64,000 bases of DNA from CAWCWN01 sp963799245 (lineage in GTDB: Bacteria; Chloroflexota; Ktedonobacteria; Ktedonobacterales; Ktedonobacteraceae), in NCBI GenBank assembly GCA_963799245.1, contig CAWCWN010000003.1, positions 2,418,001 through 2,482,000 of the forward strand. Direction: 5' to 3'. The notes beneath the pieces were generated by a model. The model did no database searches. It saw nothing but the letters and a program-made list of their open reading frames with translations, and was not told the origin of the DNA. The position numbers and the translations under genes are program-made. Positions 50,999 through 61,426 of this stretch are shown piece by piece (the first letter of the stretch is position 1; every line of letters starts with the position of its first letter).

Positions 50999-53900
50999 TT
51001 ACGCCGGGACCCCGGTCTGCTCGTGTACGGCGAAGTAGGATGCCTGCTGGTGGTGGACTACAATGGCAACCGTTGACTGCTCAGGGACGAGCTGGTAGGC
51101 CTCTGTCAGCTCGACTCCAATGCTTGCGCTAACCGGCAGCAGCTGGAAGACCTTACTGTGATCTTCGAGATCGGGGATAGCGGGATAGCCCCAGCTGTAG
51201 CGCCGCCCGCGCTGGTTATCAAGTCCCAGTTCCTGGCGCACCAGGCGATTGGTGTATTCGGCTAAACCTTCGGCCATTTCGACGGCCAGCCCATGCACAA
51301 AGTAGGCCTCTGAGTAGTCGCCGGCCTCTTGCAGGCGCTGCACAGTTTCACTGGCCAACTGTCCCATAGTTACCACCTGCAGGGCCATCACATCTATGTT
51401 GCCGCTTGTGGTCGCGACGAAGTAGTCCGCGAGGCAGAGTCGCTCGTGCTCGCTCTGGCGCGGCATACGGAAGCGCGTAATCTCGCGCAGCCCCTTGCCA
51501 GCTTGCAGCTCCCCGGGATCGTAGACTAGCAGTTCATTGCCGCTTGACTGGCAGGGGAAATAGCCATAGACGACACTGGGCTGCAGGTAGCGCTGCTGGC
51601 GCGCTTCAAGGAGCATGCGCTTCAGACGCGGGCGGAAATCCATCTCGACCAGGCGCGTATATTCGGCTCCATGAGCTTTGCCGCCCCAGTGCAGGCGGAA
51701 AAGCGTTTTCAAATCCATACAGGGGGCCACGTCCTCGATGCCGATGCGCTCGAGCACGCGCGGCCCCCAGAACGGTGGCCGGGGAATTGAGATGGCCGGC
51801 CGCACGCTCGCCGACGGCGTCACCGCTGAGGGCTGGGGCGAGCTTTCCTGCGCGGGCCGCGCGGCCTTTTGCAAGCGCTCTGTCAGCGCCTCTGTCTTGA
51901 TCTGCGAGATAAACGAGGCTCGCTTCTCGGGATTGCTGGTCAGTCTGTCGATTATCTCCAGGCCTTCAAAGGCATCGCGGGCATAAAACACCCCATGTTC
52001 GTAGGGAAGCGGCGTTGCCCCGGGCGTCTGCTCATCCACGAAGAGGATCCGCCGGCCATAAGAGCGATTGATGGCGGCGCCCCCCACGATCACAGGAAAG
52101 TCGAGGCCGCGTTTGTAGAGCTCTTTGACGCACAGGGGCATCTGTTTGGAGGTGCTTACCAGGAGGGCGGAGAGGCCAATGGCATCAGCATTTACCTCGA
52201 TAGCCTTATCCAGGATGGTGTTGAGCGGCACCTGCTTGCCGAGGTCATAGACCGTATAGCCGTTATTGCTTAAAATGGTGTTGACCAGGTTTTTGCCAAT
52301 ATCGTGTACATCCCCAAAGACGGTTGCCAGGACGACTTTTCCTTTGGTGTAGCCCTCTTTTTTCTCCAGGTAACCTTCCAGGTGAGCCACCGCCCTCTTC
52401 ATCACCTCGGCCGACTGCAGCACAAAAGGCAGGATCAATTCTCCCGCGCCAAAGCGATCACCCACGTCTTTCATGGCCGGCAACAGGACGCTATTGAGTA
52501 CGTTGACGGCTGACTCGCTGCTGGGGACGTGTAATTCGTGCGCCCATTCTGCGATGAGCGTGGTGATCAGCTGTTCGATATCTTCTTTACGGCGGTGCAG
52601 GATCTGCCAGTGAATGCGTTCTGCCGTGGACATACCCTCGGTTGGGTCGACCTTGCTGGCGTTATTATCCTGCAGGGGAGCATGCTCTTCGAAATAGGCG
52701 ATGTAGCGCGGCAGAGCATCCGGCCTGTTGTAGATCAGGTCTTCCGCCAGCTGGCGTTGTTGCGCGTCGATCTCAGCGTAAGGCGTGATATGCAGTGGAT
52801 TGACTATGGCCAGATCGAGGCCGGCCTTGACCGCATGATAGAGAAATACGCTGTTGAGGACGGCGCGCGCGTGCGGCTGCAAGCCGAAGGAGACGTTGCT
52901 CACCCCTAGAATGGTCAGCACGCCCGGCAGCTCGGCTCTGGTGCGCACAAGCGCGTTCAATGTCTCGATGGCGGCTGTTTGTAACTCCTCCTGCCCGGTC
53001 GTCACCGGGAAGGTCAGAACATCGAAGATCAACGAGTTGGGAGTAAGCCCGTACTCATTGACACAGATATCATAGATCTTATGGGCGATCTCGACTTTAC
53101 GCTCCGTTGTCTTGCCCATGCCGATCTCATCGATGGTCAGGGCAACCAGCGCGGAACCATGCTCGAGCGCCATGGGGACGATACTATCGATGCGTGTTCT
53201 GCCCGTCTCCATATTGATCGAGTTGATGATGGCGCGCCCGGGATACACCTCCAGGGCGGCTTTAACGACGTCGGGTTCGGTCGAGTCGATTACGAGGGGG
53301 GCCTCGATGCCCATCGAGAGCTTCTTGACGGTTCGCGCCATCTGCTCGCTTTCGTCTGTGCGCTCGGTTAGCGCGACGCAGACGTCCAGGATGTGCGCGC
53401 CACCTTCGGTCTGCTCACGCCCGAGCGCCAGTAGCGTGTCATAGTCGTCGCCGAGCAGGGCCGCTTTGGCTTTGCGGCTACCCTGACTGTTAACACGTTC
53501 GCCCACCAGCAGGGGGGAGGATCTTGCTGCAAGGTTGTGGCCCTGATCCCGCTTGAGACTGCCGCGAGCTTGGCCACGGGTGAGATCCCGCCAGAGTTGA
53601 GGTTGTTGCGGCCCCCGTCTGCGGCGGGGCGTGTCCTGTGTGGGGCGTTGCGGCAGGCCTTGACGATCGCCTGCAGGTGCTCATGACTGCTGCCACAGCA
53701 GCCGCCAACGATGTTGACGCCGAACTCTGTAATGAAATCGCGCAGGGCCGCCGCCATGGGTTCAGGCTCCATAGGGTACACGGCGAGCCCGTTGACATTG
53801 AGCGGAATCCCGGCATTGGGTATCGTTGCTACGGGCAGAGGGCAGTTTTCTGTCAGGAAGCGTACAGGTTCACGCATATAGTCGGGACCCGTCGAACAGT

Positions 53901-54582
53901 TCAGGCCGATGATGTCGACTCGCAGGGCCAGAAGCGTCGTCATCACCGCAGCGATATCTGTGCCGAGCAGCATGCGCCCGCTGGTATCTAGCGAGACCTG
54001 GGCCTGAATTGGTACGCTGCGTCCGATCTGCTGCATGGCACGGCGCATGCCAGTGATCGTAGCCCGCACCTCCAGAATGTCCTGGCTGGTTTCGATCAGT
54101 AAAACGTCTACACCCCCCTGCAGGAGCGCAGCGGCCTGTTCGCGGAAGATTTCAACCTGCTGCTGGTAGGTGATATTGCTTAAGAGGGGATCATTGGAAG
54201 AGGGTAGCATGCCTGTGGGGCCTATTGAGCCGGCCACAAAACGCGGCTGCTCCGAGGTGCTGTAGCTATCTGCTACGCTGCGGGCAAGGCGAGCCGCGCT
54301 CAGGTTAATTTCCGCAGTGAGAGCTCCCAGTCCATATTCATCCAGCTTCAGGCGGCTGGCGGTAAATGAGTCGGTTTCGATAACATCGCAGCCCGCCTCA
54401 AGAAAGCCGGCGTGAATTTCTTCGATGATCCGCGGCCTGGTAATGACGAGGTACTCGTTGCACCCCTCGCTTGCCTGACCACCATAGTCTGTCGGGCTGA
54501 GCTGGTAGCGCTGTATATTGGTACCCATGGCTCCATCGTAAATGATGACCCGCTGAGCCAGGGTATCGAGAAATTGACTCAT
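50999..54582 (-). pseudogene. metH: Cobalamin-dependent methionine synthase, split by a frameshift
   Basis: Two overlapping frames form one MetH of ~1190 residues. Frame 1, from ATG 54582 (AGGGGA ahead), carries the homocysteine-binding barrel (IIYDGAMGTNIQRY; zinc cysteines in NCSTG and GGCCGSSHEHL). Frame 2 carries the methyltetrahydrofolate domain (GERVNSQGSRKAK), the cap and cobalamin domain with VFGDVHDIGKNLV (the His that binds cobalt), and the reactivation domain (DFRPRLKRMLLEARQ, then RRYSWGYP). The break is at six G residues on the plus strand (53512-53517). One extra base there restores DPPPLLVGERVN. No other damage is visible, so this may be a homopolymer sequencing error, a slippage site or a recent mutation. 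The enzyme makes methionine from homocysteine. Confidence 0.9.
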
Positions 54583-54631
54583 GAATAGATCCCCTCTTCT
54601 ATTATCCCCACAGGCATATAGCCTTGCGAGT

Positions 54632-55153
54632 TTATGACGCAAGGGCCGCGACCAGCTCGCGGCAAAAAGCAGGTATATCTTCGACGACACGACCCCAGAC
54701 CATATTGCCCTCGCGGAAACCTGCTTCATCGATCCAGATGCCGCCCGCATTGACGATATCGTCTTTAATGCCGCTGGAGCCGGTTGCCTTGAGCCCGCGC
54801 ATAATGCCCGCGGAAATGGGAACCCAGCCGCCGTGGCAGATGGTGGCCACAATCTTCCCCTGAGCATGGACCTCGCGTACCAGCCGGAGCACGCGCGCGC
54901 TGCGGCGCAATTTATCAGGCGCCCAGCCGCCGGGGATAACGATACCATCAAGGGCTGCGGCTTCTGGAGCCTCCTCGATGCTGACATCCGGTGTCATCTC
55001 AAGGCCATGCTTTCCATGCACGGTGGTTGTGGATAGACCAATAACGATAACCCTGGCTCCCTCCTCGCGTAAACGCATGACGGGGACCCAGAATTCCAGG
55101 TCTTCTACCTCTTGCGCGACGAAAACGCCAACGGTTTTTCCCTGTAAACGCAT
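54632..55153 (-). CDS. DJ-1/PfpI-family protein
   Basis: 173 residues. The class I amidotransferase-like fold of the PfpI group, with the nucleophile Cys in ATICHGGWVPISAGI and GIVIPGGWAPDKLRR (glutamate residue region). The N terminus VGVFVAQEVEDLEFWVPVMRL is typical. Members act as proteases, chaperones or deglycases; the role here is open. The ATG 55153 is preceded by AAGGAGC. It is separated from metH by 49 bases on the same strand, so they could be co-transcribed. Confidence 0.88.
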   Translation of the reverse strand: MRLQGKTVGVFVAQEVEDLEFWVPVMRLREEGARVIVIGLSTTTVHGKHGLEMTPDVSIEEAPEAAALDGIVIPGGWAPDKLRRSARVLRLVREVHAQGKIVATICHGGWVPISAGIMRGLKATGSSGIKDDIVNAGGIWIDEAGFREGNMVWGRVVEDIPAFCRELVAALAS

Positions 55154-55247
55154 GGCTTTGCTCCTTCTAGACGTAGACCGTTTTCAGTCATTATATCATC
55201 AAATTAGAGAGGAGGCGTATCCTTATTGTATCGCGGGCGGCTCTATA

Positions 55248-55290
55248 ACAGGAAGCGGCTCGCTGGCGCATCTAGCGGGCCGCTTCCTGT
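55248..55290. terminator. Hairpin downstream of the small membrane protein gene
   Basis: A 12-base-pair stem (55248-55259 with 55279-55290), extended by CGCT/AGCG inside the 19-base loop. It lies 25 bases beyond the stop codon of the gene at 55316. No U tract follows. Confidence 0.6.
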
Positions 55291-55315
55291 CAATATGTAT
55301 CAAGATTGGCACTCA

Positions 55316-55732
55316 CTATTGCTGTTCCATTGGTGGCAGCTCCTGAGGATATTGAGCCTGTGGCTGTTCATCGTACTCTGGCTTGGGTTGGTAGCGGTAC
55401 TCCTGCTCGGAGTCATAAGGCGCCTGCGCCGCTGGATAGCCCTGCTCGTAGGACTGGTAGGTCGGCTCGGGTGGCTGGTAGTATTGATACGGCTGCTGGG
55501 GCTGCTGGTAAGGCATCTGCCCCATGGGCGGTATATTCATGCCCCCCGCGCTGACGTTTGTCGCCGCGATCGCCTTGACGATCAGGAAGATCATCGTAAA
55601 CACTATCAGGCCCGCCAGCAGCAACGGCCAGAAATGGTAAGAGGACATGGCAATAAAGAAGAATATCAAAGGAAAGAACAGGAATTTACGCCTGCGTCCG
55701 TAATAACCTCTTCTTGAGCGATACCACCACAT
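55316..55732 (-). CDS. Small membrane protein with a Tyr/Gln/Pro-rich tail
   Basis: 138 residues from ATG 55732, with GGAGG eight bases ahead. A basic N terminus (MWWYRSRRGYYGRRRK) is followed by two membrane helices (~17-30 and 36-57). The last ~70 residues are a low-complexity region built from Gln, Pro, Tyr and Glu (for example YQQPQQPYQYYQPPEP). I recognise no family. Such tails are often exposed and flexible. It is monocistronic. Confidence 0.7.
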   Translation of the reverse strand: MWWYRSRRGYYGRRRKFLFFPLIFFFIAMSSYHFWPLLLAGLIVFTMIFLIVKAIAATNVSAGGMNIPPMGQMPYQQPQQPYQYYQPPEPTYQSYEQGYPAAQAPYDSEQEYRYQPKPEYDEQPQAQYPQELPPMEQQ

Positions 55733-56010
55733 GTATATTTCCTCCTAAGGAGCGAAAAAGCACGTCAATCATTGTCCATCTTTAATAGTATATACGCACA
55801 ATGATGGTTATTGTCCAATAACCCGTGCAAGTATCTTCTTGTTATCTATAAATATAACAGATAGTTATTTTTTTGTCAAGCGTAAGCTCGGCCTGAGGAG
55901 TGCACAGGGGGGCACGAACTGCATCTAAATACACGTGTTATCCGTGACATGTGAAGAAAAGATGCAGTGTGCCGAGGTGAGAAACCCATACACCTGGCTG
56001 CCTCTGTTGT

Positions 56011-57840
56011 TCAGCGAGGCTCCCAGACCTGCACGGTTTTGTCCCATGAACCCGAAGCGATGTGCGATCCGCGCGGCGACCATGCCATGGTGCTTACCCA
56101 ATCGACATGACCTGTGTAGGTGAACAGGGTGCTGCCCGTCAATACGTGCCAGACCTGCACCGTCTCATCAAGGCTGCTGGAGGCGATGCGCAAACCATCG
56201 GGTGACCAGCTGACGGCCGTTACGCCGCCGCTATGGCCGGAATATGTCAGCACTTTCCGCCCCGAAGAGGCGTCCCAGACCTGCACGGTCATATCCTCGC
56301 TGGCAGAGGCGATGTGCGTACCGGCGGGCGACCATGTCACGGCGTTTACCTTGTTACTGTGGGCATAATAGACGAAGATGCTGCTCCCGCTGGCTGCATC
56401 CCAGACCTGCACGGTCATATCCTCGCTACAGGAAGCGATGCGGCGACTATCCGCTGACCATGCCAGGCTGGTCACATTCTGGGAGTGGCCGCGATGCGTG
56501 TGGATGGTGCGGCCGCTGACTACATCCCAGACGCGCACGGTTTTATTCTCGCCACACGAGGCAATATACTTGCCGTCGGGAGACCATGCCAGTGCCAGCA
56601 CGCTTTCATCGTGATTGGCATAGCTGGCGTGTCCAGGCGCAAGCTTATTTGTAAATGCATCCCATATCTGTATAGACTCTGATGATAAGCCATTGGTCGT
56701 GGAGATCCATTTACCATCGGGTGACCAGGTGAGAGCCGGCGCCTGTAAAGAATTTACCCGCCGGGTAAGCACATGCTCGCCAGTCGCTGCATCCCATAGC
56801 TGGATCGTCTCATCGTGGGCGCTCGATGCGATGTGCCTGCCATCGGGTGACCACATCAGCAGGTGGATTTTTTCGGTATGACCGCAATAGGTGAGCAGGG
56901 AGCTGTCAGATTGGGTAGCATTATCAGGCGCTAGCGCCGCTTCCCTGGCAGAAACGGGTAATGGTGATACGGGGATAGGTGTGGGATGCCGCAGTCTCCC
57001 CGGATCTGCTTGATCTAAACGGCTGGCGCGTTCCAGGGCTTTGGCAAATTCCTGTACGCTTGCGAAGCGTTCTTGCGGCTCTTTTGCCAGCGCCTTGAGC
57101 ACAACAAACTCAACGGAGGGCGCGGGCATGGGCATCTTCTCATGCAGTGGGGGAGGTGGAACCAGCGTGTGCTGGCTGGCAATTTCTTCCACGCTGCCAT
57201 GAAAAGGCCAATCGCCGGTGAGCCACTCGTAGACGACGATGCCCAGAGCATACTGATCACTGGCAGTACGCGGCCTGCCGCGCAGTTGTTCGGGGGCCGC
57301 GTAGAGAATCGTACCCTCAAACTCCTGGACCTTCTGCCTGCGATACCCCATGCTCTGCGACACTACGGCGATACCAAAGTCGCTGAGAAGAATCTCGTGA
57401 TCCGGGCCCAGCAGCATATTATGTGGCTTGATATCCCTGTGAATCAGATGTTGATCGTGCACATGTTGCAGCGCGGCGGCAATTTGCTTGACATAAGAAA
57501 CAACAGTGGAGAGCGGCAGGCGCGTGCCGCGCAGATGGTACTGGCGCAGCGAGCCGTAAGGGGCATAGTCCATTACCAGGAAGGGATTGTTGTTCTCAAG
57601 CCCGAAGTCCAGCATACGGACAATATGAGGATGACTCAGGTTAGAGATCGTGCGTGTCTGGGATAAGAACTTTTCTACCTCTTCGTCGTTAAGTTCCGTG
57701 TGGAGCAGTTTGATGGCGACCTGCGTATCTGCCGCGCTGTCTACCGCCAGATAGACGTCGGCCAGGTCACCTCTTCCTATCTGGTGTACGATACGGTACT
57801 TACCGAACATGCGCCCGAGCTGGTCTGCATTTTCCACCAT
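56011..57840 (-). CDS. Ser/Thr protein kinase with C-terminal WD40 repeats
   Basis: 609 residues from ATG 57840 (longer frame to 57942 lacks a start signal). Residues ~12-275 are a Hanks-type kinase: glycine loop IGRGDLADVYLA, Lys in VAIKLLHTE, catalytic loop LIHRDIKPHNML, DFG in LSDFGIAVV and APE in YAAPEQLRGR. All essential residues are present. After a Pro-rich linker (~300-345) follow about six or seven WD40 blades (~350-609), each with a pattern like VTWSPDG, HIASASEDMTVQVWD. No membrane helix is seen, so it is probably cytoplasmic. The beta-propeller may bind substrates or sensors. It is a single-gene unit. Confidence 0.92.
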   Translation of the reverse strand: MVENADQLGRMFGKYRIVHQIGRGDLADVYLAVDSAADTQVAIKLLHTELNDEEVEKFLSQTRTISNLSHPHIVRMLDFGLENNNPFLVMDYAPYGSLRQYHLRGTRLPLSTVVSYVKQIAAALQHVHDQHLIHRDIKPHNMLLGPDHEILLSDFGIAVVSQSMGYRRQKVQEFEGTILYAAPEQLRGRPRTASDQYALGIVVYEWLTGDWPFHGSVEEIASQHTLVPPPPLHEKMPMPAPSVEFVVLKALAKEPQERFASVQEFAKALERASRLDQADPGRLRHPTPIPVSPLPVSAREAALAPDNATQSDSSLLTYCGHTEKIHLLMWSPDGRHIASSAHDETIQLWDAATGEHVLTRRVNSLQAPALTWSPDGKWISTTNGLSSESIQIWDAFTNKLAPGHASYANHDESVLALAWSPDGKYIASCGENKTVRVWDVVSGRTIHTHRGHSQNVTSLAWSADSRRIASCSEDMTVQVWDAASGSSIFVYYAHSNKVNAVTWSPAGTHIASASEDMTVQVWDASSGRKVLTYSGHSGGVTAVSWSPDGLRIASSSLDETVQVWHVLTGSTLFTYTGHVDWVSTMAWSPRGSHIASGSWDKTVQVWEPR

Positions 57841-57964
57841 CTGAATACCAGTTTTCTTTAACGTAGATCGATCGTCGCCAATTTTAGAGGATTTACAGGA
57901 ACATGTCAACTGGCATATAGCGCGCACTACCGCATGGCGCATGGATCGCCTCAGGCTATGGGTA

Positions 57965-58402
57965 TTAGCCCGCTGGAATCGTTACCTTGCCCTGGCCGGT
58001 GGGGGGCATGTTGGGTCCGCCGCCGACCCAGCGCACAGCCGTTCCGACCGCGGTAACCTCCATCCACTCATTGTTGTGCAGGTATTCAACCTTGATATCG
58101 ACGCCAATCACACCATCGGCTCCAAGCTGATCAGCCTCGAACTGCATGCGGCTGAGCGCTAACTCGCGCGCCTGGTACATCAATTGCGAGTATTCTCTCA
58201 GTTCGCCCTGGAAATTGCCCTTGATACCCACAAGCCAGTTGCGCACGGCTCCCATCGAGTAGATGCAGTTGCCCATCACCAGGCCCATGGGTTGGAAGCC
58301 TTTATCAACCACAAGCCAGAACTCTTGACCGCTCAGGTCGGAAGTAAAGGCTCGACCCCGGTAGCCAGGCCGAATGTCCATTGCGTTGCGTGGTTCGCCC
58401 AT
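57965..58402 (-). CDS. YbjQ/UPF0145-family protein
   Basis: 145 residues from ATG 58402, with a GAGGCG sequence ahead; ATG 58426 is possible. The C-terminal ~100 residues match the YbjQ-like family (putative heavy-metal-binding fold): REYSQLMYQARELALSRMQFEADQLGADGVIGVDIKVEY, and a TAVGTAV strand. Proteins of this fold form rings of beta-strands. The N-terminal ~45 residues are an extra module. The role is not known. It is divergent from mutS. Confidence 0.75.
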   Translation of the reverse strand: MGEPRNAMDIRPGYRGRAFTSDLSGQEFWLVVDKGFQPMGLVMGNCIYSMGAVRNWLVGIKGNFQGELREYSQLMYQARELALSRMQFEADQLGADGVIGVDIKVEYLHNNEWMEVTAVGTAVRWVGGGPNMPPTGQGKVTIPAG

Positions 58403-58529
58403 AGTGCTGAGTCGCCTCACTTTCATGGCAGATAGATGCAATTCTATATATGCTAGCATAGTGTATCGGCCGGGTGCATGTCAATGCGCTGCATCACTTG
58501 TGCCCAGTAAATGTCACCTTACACGTTGC

Positions 58530-58563
58530 AAGATCAGGGCGACTTATAAATCGCCCTGATCTT
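58530..58563. terminator. Hairpin in the divergent region between the YbjQ-family gene and mutS
   Basis: A 13-base-pair stem (58530-58542 with 58551-58563) with an eight-base loop, in a region between two genes that point away from each other. Neither flanking gene ends here. It could terminate an unseen small RNA or be part of a regulatory leader. Confidence 0.45.
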
Positions 58564-58619
58564 GTTATAGAATGACTGCGAGTCGTTCCCCCATAGCTGG
58601 CTCATGCAAGTACCGGCTT

Positions 58620-58648
58620 TTGACAAGCGGCAAAGAATAGAGTATAAA
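58620..58648 (+). promoter_or_regulatory. Strong promoter of mutS-mutL
   Basis: TTGACA (58620-58625), exactly 17 bases, then TATAAA (58643-58648), the same elements as upstream of the ABC exporter. It lies 65 bases before the start codon. Confidence 0.8.
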
Positions 58649-58712
58649 GTCATAAGTACAAGCGTTTCAATTAAAACAGGCATTCTAATTTTGTTTATAG
58701 AGAGTGATGGCT

Positions 58713-61400
58713 ATGTCGACGCCCGCGCGCAGGCAGTACCTGCAGATGAAAAGCCAGTATCCCGACGCGATCCTCATGTACCAGGTGGGGGATTTTTACG
58801 AAACCTTTGATGAGGATGCGCGCATAACGGCGCGCGAGCTGCAAATTGTGCTTACGGCCCGTTCCTACGGCACGGACAATAAGGTTCCGCTGGCAGGGAT
58901 ACCCCTGCATGCTCTGGAGAACTATGTCGGCAAGCTCGTTCATCGTGGCTACAAGGTCGCTATCTGCGACCAGGTGGGAGAGGTAGGTCGAGGCGTTGTC
59001 GAGCGAGCGGTAACGCGCATCCTGACCGCGGGTACTCTCTCCGAGCCGAACCTGCTGCCCGCGAGCCAGAACAACTACCTGATAGCGATTGCTGCTGCTC
59101 GCGCGCAGACCGCTCTGGCGGCGGTTGATGTCAGCACAGGCGAATTTATGGTGACGTGGTTCGCACCGGACGAGCTGCCCGCGGCCCTGGAAGCCGAGTT
59201 ACAGAGACTTACGCCGGTTGAATGTCTGCTGGTCGAGGGTACTCCATCCGCTGCCTACCACTTCCCCACGAAAAATATCACCATCACGCCCTGCCCCGCT
59301 TACTTTTTCGAGCACGAAGCAGCGCGTACAAGGCTATGCAGGCTCTTTGGGGTGCAATCGCTGGACGCATACGGCTGCGCATCCGCCCCCCTGGCCGTTG
59401 CGGCGGCGGGTGCTATAGTTGCCTACTTGGAGAAGATGAATGGTGCCCTGCTCACGCTATTGACCAGACTGCGTTCCTATCACACTACGAGCTATATGGT
59501 GCTTGACGCGCATACGCAGCGCAACCTGGACATCTTGCAGGGGGCGCGCAGCGGCTCGGTCTACGGCAGCCTGCTGGCGGTACTTGACCGCACGATTACA
59601 CCCATGGGCGCGCGGCAGATGCGGCGTACCTTGACCCAGCCGCTGCTAGACCTGAGCCAGCTCGAGATGCGCCTCAAGAGCGTCGAAGAGCTTTTTGAGA
59701 GCCCGGCCCTGCGCAGTCGCTTTGCCATGTGCCTGCAGAGTCTGGGCGATATGGAGCGCATTGCCGGGCGTGTACGCCAGGGAAGCGCCGTCCCGAATGA
59801 GGTTGTCGGCCTGCGCGATTATTTGAATATGGTGCCCCGCCTGCGCGAGCTGCTGCAGGGCTGCGCTTCACCGCTTTTGCTGCAGCTGGCCGATGACCTG
59901 GATGCCTGCCCGCAGGTGAGCGATTTAATCACGCAGTCCCTGGCACGTGCGGGTCGGCAGAAGGAGCAGGAAGACGATGAGCGGCTGATACGGGCCGGCT
60001 TTCATCCTGAACTGGATGAGTTGATCGCCTCCATCAGCGACTCACGGCGCTGGATTGTTTCTCTGGAGGCGCGTGAACGCGTGCGCACCGGGATCAAGTC
60101 GCTCAAGACCGGTTTTAACAAAGTCTTTGGCTACTATATCGAAGTTTCCCATAAGCATATCGGGCTGATCCCCGACGACTATCTGCGTAAACAGACACTG
60201 GTACACGCCGAGCGTTTTATCACGCCGGAACTGAAAGAGCATGAAGCGCGCATCCTGAGCGCAAGCGAGCGTATTGAGGAGATGGAGCGCAGTATCTACG
60301 CCGATATTCTGCGCCAGGTGGGCGTTTTCTATCCCCAACTGTCGGCGACCGCGGCGGCTGTTGCCAGGCTTGATGTGCTTTTAAGCCTGGCCCAGGTCGC
60401 CGCTCACCAGGGCTATACGCGTCCGAGCTTGGAGCAGAGCCTTGATCTCGCGATCGTGGACGGCCGTCATCCCGTAGTGGAATATACGCTGGACGGCGAC
60501 GTCTTTATCCCCAATGATACCCTGCTTGCGGCCGAGGGCGGCGCCCGCATCATGCTGTTGACCGGGCCAAACATGGCGGGCAAGTCAACCTATTTGCGCC
60601 AGGTGGCCCTGATTACTCTGCTGGCCCAGATCGGCAGTTTTGTGCCGGCTCGTAGCGCGCGCGTCGGCCTGGTTGACCGGATCTTTACGCGCGTGGGAGC
60701 CGAAGATGACATCGCCGCGGGGAAAAGCACATTTATGGTGGAGATGGAAGAGACCGCGGCTATCCTTCATCATGCCAGCAGGCACAGCTTGATCATTCTC
60801 GATGAAATTGGACGCGGTACAAGTACCTATGATGGGGTAGCTATTGCTCATGCTGTTATCGAGCACATGCATAACACGACGGGGGCGCGCACTCTTTTCG
60901 CGACCCACTACCATGAGCTGGCGGAGCTGGAGCAGGAGTTACGCCACCTGCGGGTGTTCACCATGGCGATTAGCGAGGACGAGCAGGAGGGGATCGTCTT
61001 TCTGCACCGTGTAACGCCTGGCTGTATTGGCCGCAGCTTTGGCGTGCATGTAGCGAAGCTGGCAGGCATGCCGTCCACAATTGTGCGGCGCGCTGAGGAG
61101 GTCCTGCGTAATTTGGAGCATCAGGCCAGCAAAGGCGACATGCACGCCCAGAGCGGCCTGGCGCCTTCAGCAGCGCGCACGCCTCGCAATGGCAATGGCT
61201 TCCACGCTGGCGATCTCCAGGTTGTTGCGCCCGCTCGTCATCACAGCTGGCAGAGCGAAGAGGCTCGCCTTGTCGCGCAGGCGCTGGCGCATGATCCTGG
61301 CGCTAGCTTCGGGCTGGATACCATCGATCTGCTCGCGATAACACCCCTGGATGCGCTGAACCTGTTATTTATACTACAACAAAGGCGCAAAGAAGCCTGA
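58713..61400 (+). CDS. mutS: DNA mismatch repair protein MutS
   Basis: 895 residues from ATG 58713 (GAGAG about eight bases ahead; ATG 58707 is possible). It recognises mismatches as a dimer and signals to MutL. Mismatch-binding Phe-x-Glu: VGDFYETF near residues 28-35. ATPase domain: Walker A LTGPNMAGKSTYLRQ, LIILDEIGRGTSTYDG and the ATHYHEL histidine. The beta-clamp/tetramer C-terminal tail is also present. Length is typical. mutL follows after 26 bases, so the two are co-transcribed. Confidence 0.96.
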   Translation: MSTPARRQYLQMKSQYPDAILMYQVGDFYETFDEDARITARELQIVLTARSYGTDNKVPLAGIPLHALENYVGKLVHRGYKVAICDQVGEVGRGVVERAVTRILTAGTLSEPNLLPASQNNYLIAIAAARAQTALAAVDVSTGEFMVTWFAPDELPAALEAELQRLTPVECLLVEGTPSAAYHFPTKNITITPCPAYFFEHEAARTRLCRLFGVQSLDAYGCASAPLAVAAAGAIVAYLEKMNGALLTLLTRLRSYHTTSYMVLDAHTQRNLDILQGARSGSVYGSLLAVLDRTITPMGARQMRRTLTQPLLDLSQLEMRLKSVEELFESPALRSRFAMCLQSLGDMERIAGRVRQGSAVPNEVVGLRDYLNMVPRLRELLQGCASPLLLQLADDLDACPQVSDLITQSLARAGRQKEQEDDERLIRAGFHPELDELIASISDSRRWIVSLEARERVRTGIKSLKTGFNKVFGYYIEVSHKHIGLIPDDYLRKQTLVHAERFITPELKEHEARILSASERIEEMERSIYADILRQVGVFYPQLSATAAAVARLDVLLSLAQVAAHQGYTRPSLEQSLDLAIVDGRHPVVEYTLDGDVFIPNDTLLAAEGGARIMLLTGPNMAGKSTYLRQVALITLLAQIGSFVPARSARVGLVDRIFTRVGAEDDIAAGKSTFMVEMEETAAILHHASRHSLIILDEIGRGTSTYDGVAIAHAVIEHMHNTTGARTLFATHYHELAELEQELRHLRVFTMAISEDEQEGIVFLHRVTPGCIGRSFGVHVAKLAGMPSTIVRRAEEVLRNLEHQASKGDMHAQSGLAPSAARTPRNGNGFHAGDLQVVAPARHHSWQSEEARLVAQALAHDPGASFGLDTIDLLAITPLDALNLLFILQQRRKEA

Positions 61401-61426
61401 AAGAAACTACTGGAGCCTGCTATATA

